Shown here piece after piece: positions 46,235 to 54,884 of a DNA stretch of 64,000 nt (position 1 is its first letter; the number at the start of each line of letters is the position of its first letter). The translations under genes were made by a program, and so were the position numbers. Source of the DNA: Ensifer sp. IC4062 (GTDB lineage Bacteria; Pseudomonadota; Alphaproteobacteria; Rhizobiales; Rhizobiaceae); NCBI RefSeq assembly GCF_020193575.1, contig NZ_JADYVD010000021.1, positions 1 through 64,000 of the forward strand, read 5' to 3'. Under the pieces are notes generated by a model. The model had not been told where the DNA came from. It searched no databases and saw only the letters and a program-made list of their open reading frames with translations.

Positions 46235-47178
46235 CGGCGTTTCTCCCGCTTCTCGAGGCGGTTCAGCATCAGGCGGAGCGCGAGCACGATGATCAGGATC
46301 GCGCCTTGGGCGCCAATCTGCCAATCCGGTGAGATGCGCAGGAAGGAGAGAAACGAGCCGGCAAGCGTCAGCGTCAGCGCCCCGATGACGGCGCCGATGG
46401 GAGAGACGCGGCCGCCGATGAATTCGCCGCCCCCGAGAATGACGCCGGCGATCGACAGCAGCGTGTAGCGCAGCGCGATATTGGCATCGGCCGAAGTGGT
46501 CAAACCGACGAGGGCGATGCCGGCCAGGACCGCAAAGAGGCCGGCAAGGGCATAGGCAGTCGCGCGCGCGGCGACAATCGACCAGCCGGCGCGCTCCACC
46601 GAACGCTGGTTGCCGCCGACGCCACGGATCAGAACGCCGAGCGACGACCGCTTGACGATGAAATGCGCGATGACGGCGATTATGATGCTGGCGACGATCG
46701 CCATAGGGGCCAGGGGCGGCTTGACCGTCATCAGCCACCGCACCCAGTCGGGCGCCTGTCCGCCCGGTGCCGGCAGCAACAGCACCGCAACGCCGCCCCA
46801 GACGAAGCTCATGCCGAGGGTCACGACGATGGACGGCAGGTTGCGCAGATGGATGACGACGCCGAGCGCCGCATAGGCCGCGACCGCGCCGGCGAGAATC
46901 AGGATGCCGATTGCCGGCGCATCCCGCAGGAAGGTCGCGGTCACGCAGGCGACGAAGCTGACGAAGGCGCCCATCGAGAGGTCGAGATCGTTCACCGCCA
47001 TCACAAGCATCTGGGCGATCGTCGCGAGCGCGATCGGTACAGCCAGGTTGAACAGCAGGTTAAGCCCGATATAGCTCATGGCGCGCGGTTGCAGCCAGAA
47101 CACCGCGGACAGCAGCAGCGTCAGCGATAAAGCGGGAATGGCAAGGCGAACGGCGTCGGAGGATAGGCGAAACGTCAT
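46231..47178 (-). CDS. ribose-type ABC sugar permease (first)
   Basis: A 315-residue RbsC-type permease: LVMAVNDLDLSMGAFVSF near the centre and LSIAGVILGGGEFIGGRVSP. ATG 47178 overlaps the ATPase stop by four bases. With the second permease it forms a heterodimeric transporter; two different permeases of equal length are unusual but known in this family. Confidence 0.9.
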   Translation of the reverse strand: MTFRLSSDAVRLAIPALSLTLLLSAVFWLQPRAMSYIGLNLLFNLAVPIALATIAQMLVMAVNDLDLSMGAFVSFVACVTATFLRDAPAIGILILAGAVAAYAALGVVIHLRNLPSIVVTLGMSFVWGGVAVLLLPAPGGQAPDWVRWLMTVKPPLAPMAIVASIIIAVIAHFIVKRSSLGVLIRGVGGNQRSVERAGWSIVAARATAYALAGLFAVLAGIALVGLTTSADANIALRYTLLSIAGVILGGGEFIGGRVSPIGAVIGALTLTLAGSFLSFLRISPDWQIGAQGAILIIVLALRLMLNRLEKREKRR

Positions 47179-48644
47179 GCGGTGCCCTCGAAAGAGGCGG
47201 AGATAATGTTCGTCTCGTTGACGGCATGGCCGACGAGTTCGGCCGTGATGCGGCCTTCGCGGAACACATAGACCCGGTCGCAGAGGCAAACCTCCTCCAT
47301 TTCCGTCGAGTACCAGATGAAGGTGCGGCCGCGCGCCGCCTCGTCGCGGATGATCGCGTAGACTTCCTGCTTGGTCCCGACATCCACGCCGCGCATCGGA
47401 TCGTCCATCAGGACGACCGGCGCGCGCGTGGCAAGTGCGCGCGCGAAGAGCACCTTCTGCTGGTTGCCGCCGGAAAGCGAAAGGATGCGGTTGTCCATAT
47501 TGGGTGTGCGAATTTCTATCCGTTCTTTCCAGGCCGCTCCCTTCGCCTTTTCCCCTGCCTCGAGGACAAGACCGCGGCTGGACATGTCGCCGAGCGAGGC
47601 GATGGAGAAGTTTCGCAGGATGCTCCACAGTTCGAAAACCCCGTTGAGGCGGCGGTCGCCGGCGACGAAGGTGACGAGCGGATTGCGCTGTGGCAGCCAG
47701 TTGCCGGACCGGGCGGCGTGCAGCGCGAGGAGGAGCTCGGTCTGCCCGTGGCCCGCCAGGCCAGCGAGGCCGATGATCTCGCCGGTGCGCGCCGTGAAGG
47801 GAAGACCCGATGCCTGATGGGACAGAATAGCGTGCGCCGCGGATTGTTCGCGCACCGGACGCTGTCTCGTTTCCGCCTTCGCGACGCTCCCCATTGCCTC
47901 CACGAGCCCGTGATGGTCGAAGCCTTGCGCCGGACGTTCGGCGACGACACGGCCGTCCTTCATGACGACGATCCGGTCGCAGGTTTCGAGGATCTCGTGC
48001 AGGATATGCGAGATGAAGATGACGGATCCGCCCCCGGCGATGAAGCGGCGGACATGGTCGAGCATCTGGCGGGCGAGGCTTGCATCGAGCGACGATGTCG
48101 GCTCGTCGAGGATCACCAGCCGCGCGGGAGTGCCGGCATCGGAAAAGGCGAGAGCGATTTCGACCATCTGCCGTTCGGCGATCGAAAGATCTCCCACGGT
48201 CAGACCGCTGTCGATACCATGGCCGGGGAAAACGGCGTCGAGGCTCTTCTCGATGATCTCCGCAGCGCGCGAACGCCAGCCGAAACCGCCGAGCGCGCGA
48301 TGTACAAGGCGGGTGTTCTCGACGATGGAGAGGTTGGGGCAGAGGGACAGCTCCTGAAAGACGCAACGCACGCCTCGGTCGCGCGCGGCATTGATGCCGT
48401 AGCGTTCCTGCCGCTCGCCGTCACTCGTGACGGTTCCGTCGTGCGGCGTGAGGCCGCCATTGATCACGCTGACGATCGTGGACTTGCCGGCCCCATTATG
48501 TCCGACGAGCCCGACGCATTCGCCGGGCATGACACGAAGCGTGACGCCGTCGAGCGCCTTGACTGCTCCGAAGCTCACTTTCGCGCCGTCGACCGCAATG
48601 ATCGCCTTCGCTACGTCGTCCATGACTGCTCTGCTCGCCATCAT
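47175..48644 (-). CDS. ribose-type ABC sugar ATPase (tandem nucleotide-binding domains)
   Basis: A 489-residue RbsA/MglA-type ATPase. First domain has Walker A GHNGAGKST and signature LSIAERQMVEIALA with LVILDEPTSSLD; the second keeps LSGGNQQKVLFARAL and VVLMDDPMRGVD but, as usual in the family, lacks a full Walker A (GLAGLAGHGQTE). The start is uncertain: ATG 48644, 48641 or 48623; no strong Shine-Dalgarno is seen. Confidence 0.88.
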   Translation of the reverse strand: MMASRAVMDDVAKAIIAVDGAKVSFGAVKALDGVTLRVMPGECVGLVGHNGAGKSTIVSVINGGLTPHDGTVTSDGERQERYGINAARDRGVRCVFQELSLCPNLSIVENTRLVHRALGGFGWRSRAAEIIEKSLDAVFPGHGIDSGLTVGDLSIAERQMVEIALAFSDAGTPARLVILDEPTSSLDASLARQMLDHVRRFIAGGGSVIFISHILHEILETCDRIVVMKDGRVVAERPAQGFDHHGLVEAMGSVAKAETRQRPVREQSAAHAILSHQASGLPFTARTGEIIGLAGLAGHGQTELLLALHAARSGNWLPQRNPLVTFVAGDRRLNGVFELWSILRNFSIASLGDMSSRGLVLEAGEKAKGAAWKERIEIRTPNMDNRILSLSGGNQQKVLFARALATRAPVVLMDDPMRGVDVGTKQEVYAIIRDEAARGRTFIWYSTEMEEVCLCDRVYVFREGRITAELVGHAVNETNIISASFEGTA

Positions 48645-48657
48645 CTGCTCGAAAAGG

Positions 48658-48689
48658 CTGCCGCGCGGCCATCTACGGCCACGCGGCAG
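48658..48689 (-). terminator. intercistronic stem-loop after the ribose-type binding-protein gene
   Basis: CTGCCGCGCGGCC (48658-48670) and GGCCACGCGGCAG (48677-48689) form a 13-base stem with one G-U pair and a six-base loop; on the leftward transcript it follows the binding-protein stop by 13 bases and is followed by CCTTTT. It likely attenuates the downstream ATPase/permease genes relative to the binding protein. Confidence 0.6.
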
Positions 48690-48702
48690 TCGCCGGGGAG
48701 AT

Positions 48703-49719
48703 TTACTTTGCCGACTCGATGACCTTGACCGCGTCTTCCTGTGTGTACTCCACGTTGGCGACGCCACCGGACTGCGTATTGGCGAGGTTCGTTTCGAGAT
48801 TGTCCTGATCTATGCGCAGAAAGGGAACGACGAGGTCCTTCTTGACTTCCTTGCCGTCGAGGATCTGCTGGGCCACCCAGAAGGCGAGCGTGGAAACACC
48901 AGGCGCTATCGAGACCGACATGGTCTCATAGCCCTTCGCATCCTTCTGCTCCTTCCACCACTTCAGTTCATCCTCGCGATTGCCCATCACGATGATCGGC
49001 ATCTTCCGGTCGGTCGCGGCGATGGCTTGCGCGGCACCGTAACCGTCTCCGCCCTGCGTCACCACGCCGGCGATCTCAGGCAAGCTCGGCAGGATGCCGG
49101 CAACGGCCTTCTGCGCAACATCCTGCGCCCAGTCTCCGTGCACGGAGCCGGCGATCTTGAACTGTGGGAACTGCTTGACGCCCTCGTGGATGCCGGCCGA
49201 GATCTCGTCGTCGACGAACACGCCGGCAAGGCCGCGGATCTCGAGCAGATTGCCGCCGTCCGGAAGCTTGTTCGAAAGATACTCGATCTGGCTGCGGCCC
49301 ATTTCCTTGAAATCGACGGCGATGCGCCAGGCGCAGGGTTCGGTCACGATGCCGTCGAAGGAGACGACGGTAATGCCTGCGTCGCAGGCTTCCTTGACCG
49401 CGCCGTTCAGCGCTGTCGGCGAGGCGGCGTTCAGCACGATCGCATCGTAGCCCTGAAGGATCATGTTCTGGATCTGCGCGGCCTGCTCGGTCGCCTGGTT
49501 CTCGGCGGTGGTGAAGGCGTCGGCCGAAGCGACAACGCCGGCCTTCACGGCTTCGCCCGTCACCTTCTCCCAGCTCGTCAGCATAGCCTGGCGCCACGAA
49601 TTCCCGGCATAGTTGTTCGAAAGGGCGATCTTTTTTGTCGACGTGTCGGCAAATGCCGAAATGGGCATAGCGGCGCAAGCGATCGCGGCCGATGCCAGAA
49701 GCATCTTACGGATTTTCAT
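48703..49719 (-). CDS. periplasmic sugar-binding protein (ribose type)
   Basis: A 338-residue Peripla_BP_4-type protein: signal peptide MKIRKMLLASAAIACAAMPISA (cut before FADT), then KIALSNNYAGNSWRQAML, AQIQNMILQGYDAIVLNAASP and AGITVVSFDGIV, the conserved hinge and sugar-contact strands. GGGAGAG precedes ATG 49719. First gene of the leftward sugar operon. Confidence 0.93.
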   Translation of the reverse strand: MKIRKMLLASAAIACAAMPISAFADTSTKKIALSNNYAGNSWRQAMLTSWEKVTGEAVKAGVVASADAFTTAENQATEQAAQIQNMILQGYDAIVLNAASPTALNGAVKEACDAGITVVSFDGIVTEPCAWRIAVDFKEMGRSQIEYLSNKLPDGGNLLEIRGLAGVFVDDEISAGIHEGVKQFPQFKIAGSVHGDWAQDVAQKAVAGILPSLPEIAGVVTQGGDGYGAAQAIAATDRKMPIIVMGNREDELKWWKEQKDAKGYETMSVSIAPGVSTLAFWVAQQILDGKEVKKDLVVPFLRIDQDNLETNLANTQSGGVANVEYTQEDAVKVIESAK

Positions 49720-49875
49720 GTCTCTCTCCCTCATGATCGCCTTGTAGGCGAATCGCTTCACCCGGCCGGCCAATCGGGACGAGTGAAATTGTTCTTGCAC
49801 TGAGCTTCCTCCTCTCAGTAAGGGCAGGATGCGGGAGATCGGCGGACCTGTACAGGCGCAAGGCGGCAAGATGTT

Positions 49876-49905
49876 TGCGGGTTTTGCGGAACAAGCTGCG
49901 GGTTT
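49876..49905. promoter_or_regulatory. direct repeats TGCGGGTTT in the divergent region
   Basis: TGCGGGTTT occurs exactly at 49876-49884 and 49897-49905 (21-base period, two helical turns) with a further TGCGG at 49885. It lies between the sugar operon and the kinase/regulator genes, a likely binding site of the LuxR-type regulator. Confidence 0.45.
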
Positions 49906-49992
49906 ACGCAAGACGGCGGCGCTCCCGCGGGCGCTTACTGGCGAAGCGACTGCCGCGGGTTGAGGAGCCCGCCGCCTCTGGAGGAAGTCACC

Positions 49993-51240
49993 ATGCTGCA
50001 TCCCGCAACCGCAGCCATGTTCGATCATTATCTCGGCATTTCCCGGCTGCTTGCGGGGCAGCTCGACTTTCGCTCCGCCATTCGCTCCGTCGCGGCGGAG
50101 GTCGCCCACATCATCCCGCACGACCATCTCGATGTCTGTGTGCTCCTCGAGGACGGCAACTATCATACCGCCTATGAGACGGGCATCGACACGGCCTGGG
50201 GCGACCTCGCCGGGGCGCCTGTCGTCAACAGCCCCATCCGCTCTCTTCTAAGGGGCGAGGTGGACTTCCTGCTGGCGGACGACGCCATGACCGACCCGCG
50301 CTTCCATTTCAAGGGTGCGTTCAAGCGGCCGATCGTCGAACAGTCGCTGAGGAGCCGCCTGCATGTACCGATGAAGGTGCAGGGCGCCATCATCGCGGCG
50401 CTTTCGTGCTCCTCGCAGGAAGCGGGGGTCTATACGATGGAGGACGTTGAGCGGGCTCGCATCATCGCAGACCTGCTTACGCCCTATTTCTTCGCGCTGC
50501 GGGCGGCCGAGCAAGCGCAACGGTCGGCGATCGTGGAAGCGGAGGCCCGGGCCCGCGAGGAGGGGCTGCGGCTAGGTGCGTTGAAACTCACCGAAGCGTT
50601 GGAGCAGGAGCGCCAGCGCATCGGCATGGACCTGCACGACCAGACCCTCGCCGACCTGACGCGTCTCGCCCGCCGGATCGATCGGCTGTCGCGCAACGGC
50701 GAGGTGGCTCCGGAGGCACTGGAGCCCGTCTCGCGCTCCCTGCAGCATTGCATGCAGGACCTGCGGCAGATCATCGAGCAGGCGAAACCTTCCGTTCTCC
50801 AGCTCTTTGGACTTAGCCAAGCTATAGAGCACCACCTAGACCGCTCGACCCGGGACACGGGCTCCGTCATCGAATGGGGGCTTGCCGACGGGACAGATGG
50901 CGCGCTGGAGCGGCTCGAGCCGACCGTCATCGTCGCGCTGTTCCGCATTGCTCAGGAGGCGATCAACAATGCCGTGCGCCACGCGGCCCCGCTTGCCGTC
51001 AAGGTGCGGCTCGACGCCGACGACGACCGGCTGTCGATCGAGATTTCGGACGATGGAACAGGACTTGCCAGGACGCGGGGACGGATCGGCGAGGGCATCG
51101 ACAACATGAAGACCCGGGCGCGACTGATTTCCGCGCGTTTCACGATCGGTCCCGGCCACAACAATCGCGGGACCGTGGTCCGCGTGGTGCTGCCGCTCGC
51201 GCTGCGCGGCTCGGGCTCGATTGAGGAGAGGGCGGAATGA
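49993..51240 (+). CDS. cytoplasmic GAF sensor histidine kinase (NarL-type)
   Basis: A 415-residue soluble kinase: GAF domain about 25-165, short helical linker rich in Ala/Glu (172-205), HisKA_3 with His215 (GMDLHDQTLADL), and HATPase_c with QEAINNAVRHA (N box) and DDGTGLARTRGRIGEGIDNM. No membrane span, so it senses an internal signal. GGAGGAAG precedes ATG 49993; its end overlaps the regulator start (ATGA). Confidence 0.92.
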   Translation: MLHPATAAMFDHYLGISRLLAGQLDFRSAIRSVAAEVAHIIPHDHLDVCVLLEDGNYHTAYETGIDTAWGDLAGAPVVNSPIRSLLRGEVDFLLADDAMTDPRFHFKGAFKRPIVEQSLRSRLHVPMKVQGAIIAALSCSSQEAGVYTMEDVERARIIADLLTPYFFALRAAEQAQRSAIVEAEARAREEGLRLGALKLTEALEQERQRIGMDLHDQTLADLTRLARRIDRLSRNGEVAPEALEPVSRSLQHCMQDLRQIIEQAKPSVLQLFGLSQAIEHHLDRSTRDTGSVIEWGLADGTDGALERLEPTVIVALFRIAQEAINNAVRHAAPLAVKVRLDADDDRLSIEISDDGTGLARTRGRIGEGIDNMKTRARLISARFTIGPGHNNRGTVVRVVLPLALRGSGSIEERAE

Positions 51241-51959
51241 AGGTTCTGATCGTCGAGGACGACCCGTTGCATCGCTCCTACCTGCATGAGGCGGTCAATG
51301 CCGCCCTGCCGGAATGCGACACTGTGATCGAGGCGGAAAATGGAACGATCGGCGAGAAGCTCGCCCGCGAGCATAAATCGGCGCATATCGTCATGGATCT
51401 GCAGATGGCGAGCCGCAACGGCATCGAGGCGGCGCGCACGATCTGGAAGGAGCGGCCGGAGACCCGCATCCTTTTCTGGTCGAACTATTCGGACGAGGCG
51501 TATGTGCGCGGCGTCTCGCGCATTGTTCCGGATGGAGCTGCCTATGGCTACGTCCTGAAATCCGCGTCAGACGAGCGGCTGAAGCTTGCACTGCGCTCGA
51601 TCTTCGTCGAGAGCCAATGCGTCGTCGACCGCGAGGTGCGGGGTCTTCAGCAAAGGAGCCTCGGCCAGACGAACGGATTCACCGATTCCGAATACGAGAT
51701 TCTCGTCGATATCGCACTTGGCCTTACCGACAGGGCTATTGCCGGGCGCCGCGGCCTGTCGCTGCGCAGCGTACAGAATCGCCTGCAGCAGCTTTATGAC
51801 AAGCTCGACGTCTACCAGGCCGCCAGCGACGACAATGACGACGGCCGCTTCAATCTGCGTGCCCGCGCCATCACGATCGCCTTCCTGCGCAAACTCCTGA
51901 ACTACAGCGCCCTCGAGCGGGCGGAAGCGGAACTGCAGGAGTGGTTGGACGGGAAATAG
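51237..51959 (+). CDS. LuxR-type response regulator
   Basis: A 240-residue regulator: receiver about 1-120 with Asp8/Asp9 and phospho-acceptor Asp54 (IVMDLQM), Lys in YVLKSASD; then a C-terminal helix-turn-helix (about 155-190, ALGLTDRAIAGRRGLSLRSVQNRLQQL). It has a C-terminal extension of about 50 residues. Cotranscribed with the kinase and divergent from the sugar operon. Confidence 0.88.
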   Translation: MKVLIVEDDPLHRSYLHEAVNAALPECDTVIEAENGTIGEKLAREHKSAHIVMDLQMASRNGIEAARTIWKERPETRILFWSNYSDEAYVRGVSRIVPDGAAYGYVLKSASDERLKLALRSIFVESQCVVDREVRGLQQRSLGQTNGFTDSEYEILVDIALGLTDRAIAGRRGLSLRSVQNRLQQLYDKLDVYQAASDDNDDGRFNLRARAITIAFLRKLLNYSALERAEAELQEWLDGK

Positions 51960-52814
51960 TCTTCACAGGCGTTGCGAAACTTTCGGGCTGGCCCGGGACG
52001 AACCGCTCTGGAGAACCGCATTCCCAGGCTCTGTTTCCGCCGTGTTACACCTTTCCACAAAAAAGGATAACGGCAGGATGCCTCCATGCTGAAGTTAATC
52101 GATCTCACGTATCATTCGATGCTCGCCGACCTGGGGCAGCGTTCGCTCGACGCCGCATAGTCTGCGGACTTTCCCTCGGATGGTCGCTTCACTCCTGTCA
52201 CGGTGAAGCAGCGAAGATTTCGATCGGCCTGACGGCAACGGTGGCAGAAGCGTGACTATACAGGCCCTGCGAGCGATCCCGAAATCGCGAAACGTGTCGA
52301 GAAGGCCAAAGCCCAGAAGACGACCTTCGGGTACGCGTCGAATGGTGTCCACCCTCACCCGCGAAGGCGGAATGGTTGCGCCGGATAGAATGCTGGGCGA
52401 TGTCATTGAGGCGCCTGCATCCGCGGGACTGTTCCGGCTCCGGGATATCCTGATCGGCACAATCGCATTTCAGACTTACGCCCGAATCCTGTCAGTGCGC
52501 CTCCCCGGTCGTTCGATCATGACGGACGTCGCGAAGGAAGGCACCTTAAGACCTGTCTGAGGACAGGAGCCATCGAGATCGACGGAGACATCTCTCTGCC
52601 GTTTTGGTTGCGCTGGAATGGAGAAAGAGGGAGCAGCAATTTCGTATCTGAAGAGCGTAAAGCCCGCGCCCTTGCATCAGGCCGTTGAATCGACGTCTCC
52701 TTTAATCGGCCGGCCAGCGTTCGGGTTCGTTCAAGGCGGCCCACCTCTTTCCGATACCGGGCCTATGCGCTAGGTTCGAGAGGTAGCGGCAGCGCCGATC
52801 GGAGTATCGAGATC
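51960..52814. other. 855-base region holding a decayed gene
   Basis: Between the response regulator and RidA. It contains the fragments of a GSU2403-like nucleotidyltransferase pseudogene (52086-52535). From 52560 to 52814 nothing recognisable is seen. Confidence 0.6.
52086..52535 (+). pseudogene. remnant of a GSU2403-family nucleotidyltransferase-fold protein
   Basis: Three pieces in different frames keep the family order: MLKLIDLTYHSMLADLGQRS then TAG (52086-52160); a stretch with TPVTVKQRRF, FDRPDGNGGR and YTGPASDPEIAKRVEKAKAQ, all shifted; and MVSTLTREGGMVAPDRM with AGLFRLRDILIGTIAFQTYA and VRLPG near 52340-52510. The stop codon and at least two frameshifts show it is dead. The 3' portion of the family is not found. 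Confidence 0.75.
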
Positions 52815-53207
52815 TTGAAGCACGAAGTTATTGAAATACCGGTCATTTCTGAAGCGATCCGAAAGTTGGGTGCACCCACTTCGGCGCTGACGCGCGTCGG
52901 CGGACTCATCTATACCTGTGGGATGCCTCCGATCGATCTCAAGACGGGAGACATCGTCAAAGGTGACATCGCGGTCCAGGCGCGGGCATCGTTGGACGCA
53001 CTCTCCTTTACCCTGCGCCATGCCGGTACCTCGCTCGACAACGTCTTCAAATCACTCGTCTTTCTCACAGACAATAATTTTGCCGCCGATCTGAACGCGA
53101 TCTACCGGGAGTATTTTCCCTCCAGTTTCCCGGCTCGTAGCTGTGTTGCGGTCAAGCCTTGGGCTCATTTCGACATCGAGATCGAGTGTATCGCCACAAT
53201 CGATTGA
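52815..53207 (+). CDS. ridA: RidA family protein
   Basis: A 130-residue RidA/YjgF/UK114-type trimeric protein, which hydrolyses reactive enamine/imine intermediates. Motifs: GGLIYTCGMPPID, TGDIVKGDIAVQARASLDAL, and the arginine in PARSCVAV that contacts substrate carboxylate, followed by IEIECIATID. The only in-frame start is TTG 52815, with GGAG ten bases before. It precedes the TRAP operon and suggests deamination chemistry. Confidence 0.88.
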   Translation: MKHEVIEIPVISEAIRKLGAPTSALTRVGGLIYTCGMPPIDLKTGDIVKGDIAVQARASLDALSFTLRHAGTSLDNVFKSLVFLTDNNFAADLNAIYREYFPSSFPARSCVAVKPWAHFDIEIECIATID

Positions 53208-53340
53208 AGAGGGTTTGCCACAGGAAATAGGCGGGCCCGACATAGGCGAATGCAATGCTTGTCATTGATCCCGATTATTTGCCTGCGCGCAATCCTGCCT
53301 GCCTAATATGCCCAGAATAAACGCAACAAGTGAGGGTGCT

Positions 53341-54339
53341 ATGAAACTGGGCATGTCGAAGATTTCCCGCGGTTTGGCCGCGACGGTGATGGCAGGCATT
53401 ATCGGCCTTTCCGCTCATTCGGCAGCCATGGCCGAAACGACGATCCGTCTCGGCCATGTGCTCGCCGACACCCATAGCTGGCATAAGGCCTCCACGGACT
53501 TCGCCAACGAGGTCTCGGCGAAGACGGAGGGCCGCGTCAAGATCGAAATCTTCCCATCCGGCCAGCTCGGCACGGAAAAGGAAGTCATCGAGGGCATGCA
53601 GATCGGCACCATCCAGGGCGGCCTGATCGGCAGCGGCTCCTTCCAGTTCGTCGAGCCGAAATTCGGCATCATCGAGATGCCCTATGCCTGGACCAGCCGT
53701 GAGCAGGCCTTCGCCGCGCTAGACGGCCAGCTCGGCACGGCGCTCGCCGATCTCCTGCGGCCGAAGGGCATGGAAGTGCTGGCCTGGTGGGAGAACGGCT
53801 TCCGCAACATCACCAACAACAAGCACCCGATCGCCGAGCCACGCGATCTTGCCGGCATCAAGATCCGCGTGACGCCGGACAAGGTGCGCCTTGCGACTTT
53901 CGAGCTTCTCGGTGCTCAGCCGGCGCCGCTGGCCTTCGGCGAACTTTATTCGGCATTGCAGCAGGGCGTATTCGATGCGCAGGAAAACCCGCTTTCGATC
54001 ATCGACGCCTCCTCGTTCTACGAGGTGCAGAAATACGTTTCCATGACCGGCCATATCTGGGGTGCGGCCTGCCTCACCGTATCGAGCATGAGTTGGGCGC
54101 AGATTTCCCCGGCAGACCAGGCCATCGTCAAGGAAGCGGCCGTCAAATGGGGTAATGCCCAGCGGCAGATGGTCGCCGACAACGAGGTTGCACTGATCGA
54201 GAAGCTCAAATCGAAGGGCATGCAGTTCAACGAGGTCGGCAAGGCGGCCTTCATCGAGGCGCTTAAGCCGATCTGGGAAAGCGAGAAGGACGTGTTCGGT
54301 CCCGAGCTGCTCGCCATCATGGACAGCTACCGCAAGTAA
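53341..54339 (+). CDS. dctP: TRAP transporter solute-binding protein (DctP family)
   Basis: A 332-residue DctP-type periplasmic receptor: signal peptide (about 1-34, cut after AMA), TIRLGHVLADTHSWHKAS, GQLGTEKEVIEGMQIGTIQ, and the carboxylate-binding Arg in GIKIRVTPDKVRL, typical of TRAP receptors for organic acids. ATG 53341 is preceded by GTGAGGGT. It is followed by a stem-loop. Confidence 0.93.
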   Translation: MKLGMSKISRGLAATVMAGIIGLSAHSAAMAETTIRLGHVLADTHSWHKASTDFANEVSAKTEGRVKIEIFPSGQLGTEKEVIEGMQIGTIQGGLIGSGSFQFVEPKFGIIEMPYAWTSREQAFAALDGQLGTALADLLRPKGMEVLAWWENGFRNITNNKHPIAEPRDLAGIKIRVTPDKVRLATFELLGAQPAPLAFGELYSALQQGVFDAQENPLSIIDASSFYEVQKYVSMTGHIWGAACLTVSSMSWAQISPADQAIVKEAAVKWGNAQRQMVADNEVALIEKLKSKGMQFNEVGKAAFIEALKPIWESEKDVFGPELLAIMDSYRK

Positions 54340-54349
54340 AAGGCTCCGT

Positions 54350-54372
54350 CCCGTCCGCTTCCGGCGGGCGGG
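54350..54372 (+). terminator. intercistronic stem-loop after the TRAP receptor gene
   Basis: CCCGTCCGC (54350-54358) pairs with GCGGGCGGG (54364-54372), with one G-U pair and TTCCG loop, ten bases after the DctP stop. No U-run; most likely raises the ratio of receptor to membrane subunits. Confidence 0.55.
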
Positions 54373-54407
54373 AGGTCGCCGGTTCCAACGACATCTGCGA
54401 GGTTCCC

Positions 54408-54884
54408 ATGCAAGACGCTCCGATGCCGCCTTCGCGGATCGCATGCGCCATAGACCGGGCGGCCGGCACCATCGGCGGTCTGGCAATCGCCACTTTCACC
54501 GCCATCATCGTCTATGTCGTCATCTGCCGTTACGCCTTTGCCTTCACGCCGCGTTGGTCGGAGGAGATTCCGCGCCTTCTGCTCGTCTGGGTGACATTCA
54601 TCGGTGCGGTCTCCGCCTTCGTTCGCAAGACCCACCTGTGCGCGGGCCTTACGGACCTCATCGTCGCGCAAGGCCGCTTTCGCGCTCTTCTCCATCTCCT
54701 CGCGCGTCTCGCCGCGTTCCTGTTCCTGATCGTCGTCTTCTGGTCCGGCTGGAAGATTACGGCGCTCACCTGGTCGCACGAGACGACGGTGATGAGCTGG
54801 CCTGCCGGCCTCCTCTACCTGGCTCTGCCGGTCACTGCTGGCTTCGCCTTCGTCGCCCTGCTGGCCAAGGAGTTGCGCAAATGA
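54408..54884 (+). CDS. dctQ: TRAP transporter small permease (DctQ)
   Basis: A 158-residue four-span membrane protein. The cytoplasmic WSEEIPRLLLVWVTFIGA motif in span 2 is diagnostic of DctQ. Its stop overlaps the DctM start (ATGA). It bridges receptor and large permease. Confidence 0.92.
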   Translation: MQDAPMPPSRIACAIDRAAGTIGGLAIATFTAIIVYVVICRYAFAFTPRWSEEIPRLLLVWVTFIGAVSAFVRKTHLCAGLTDLIVAQGRFRALLHLLARLAAFLFLIVVFWSGWKITALTWSHETTVMSWPAGLLYLALPVTAGFAFVALLAKELRK

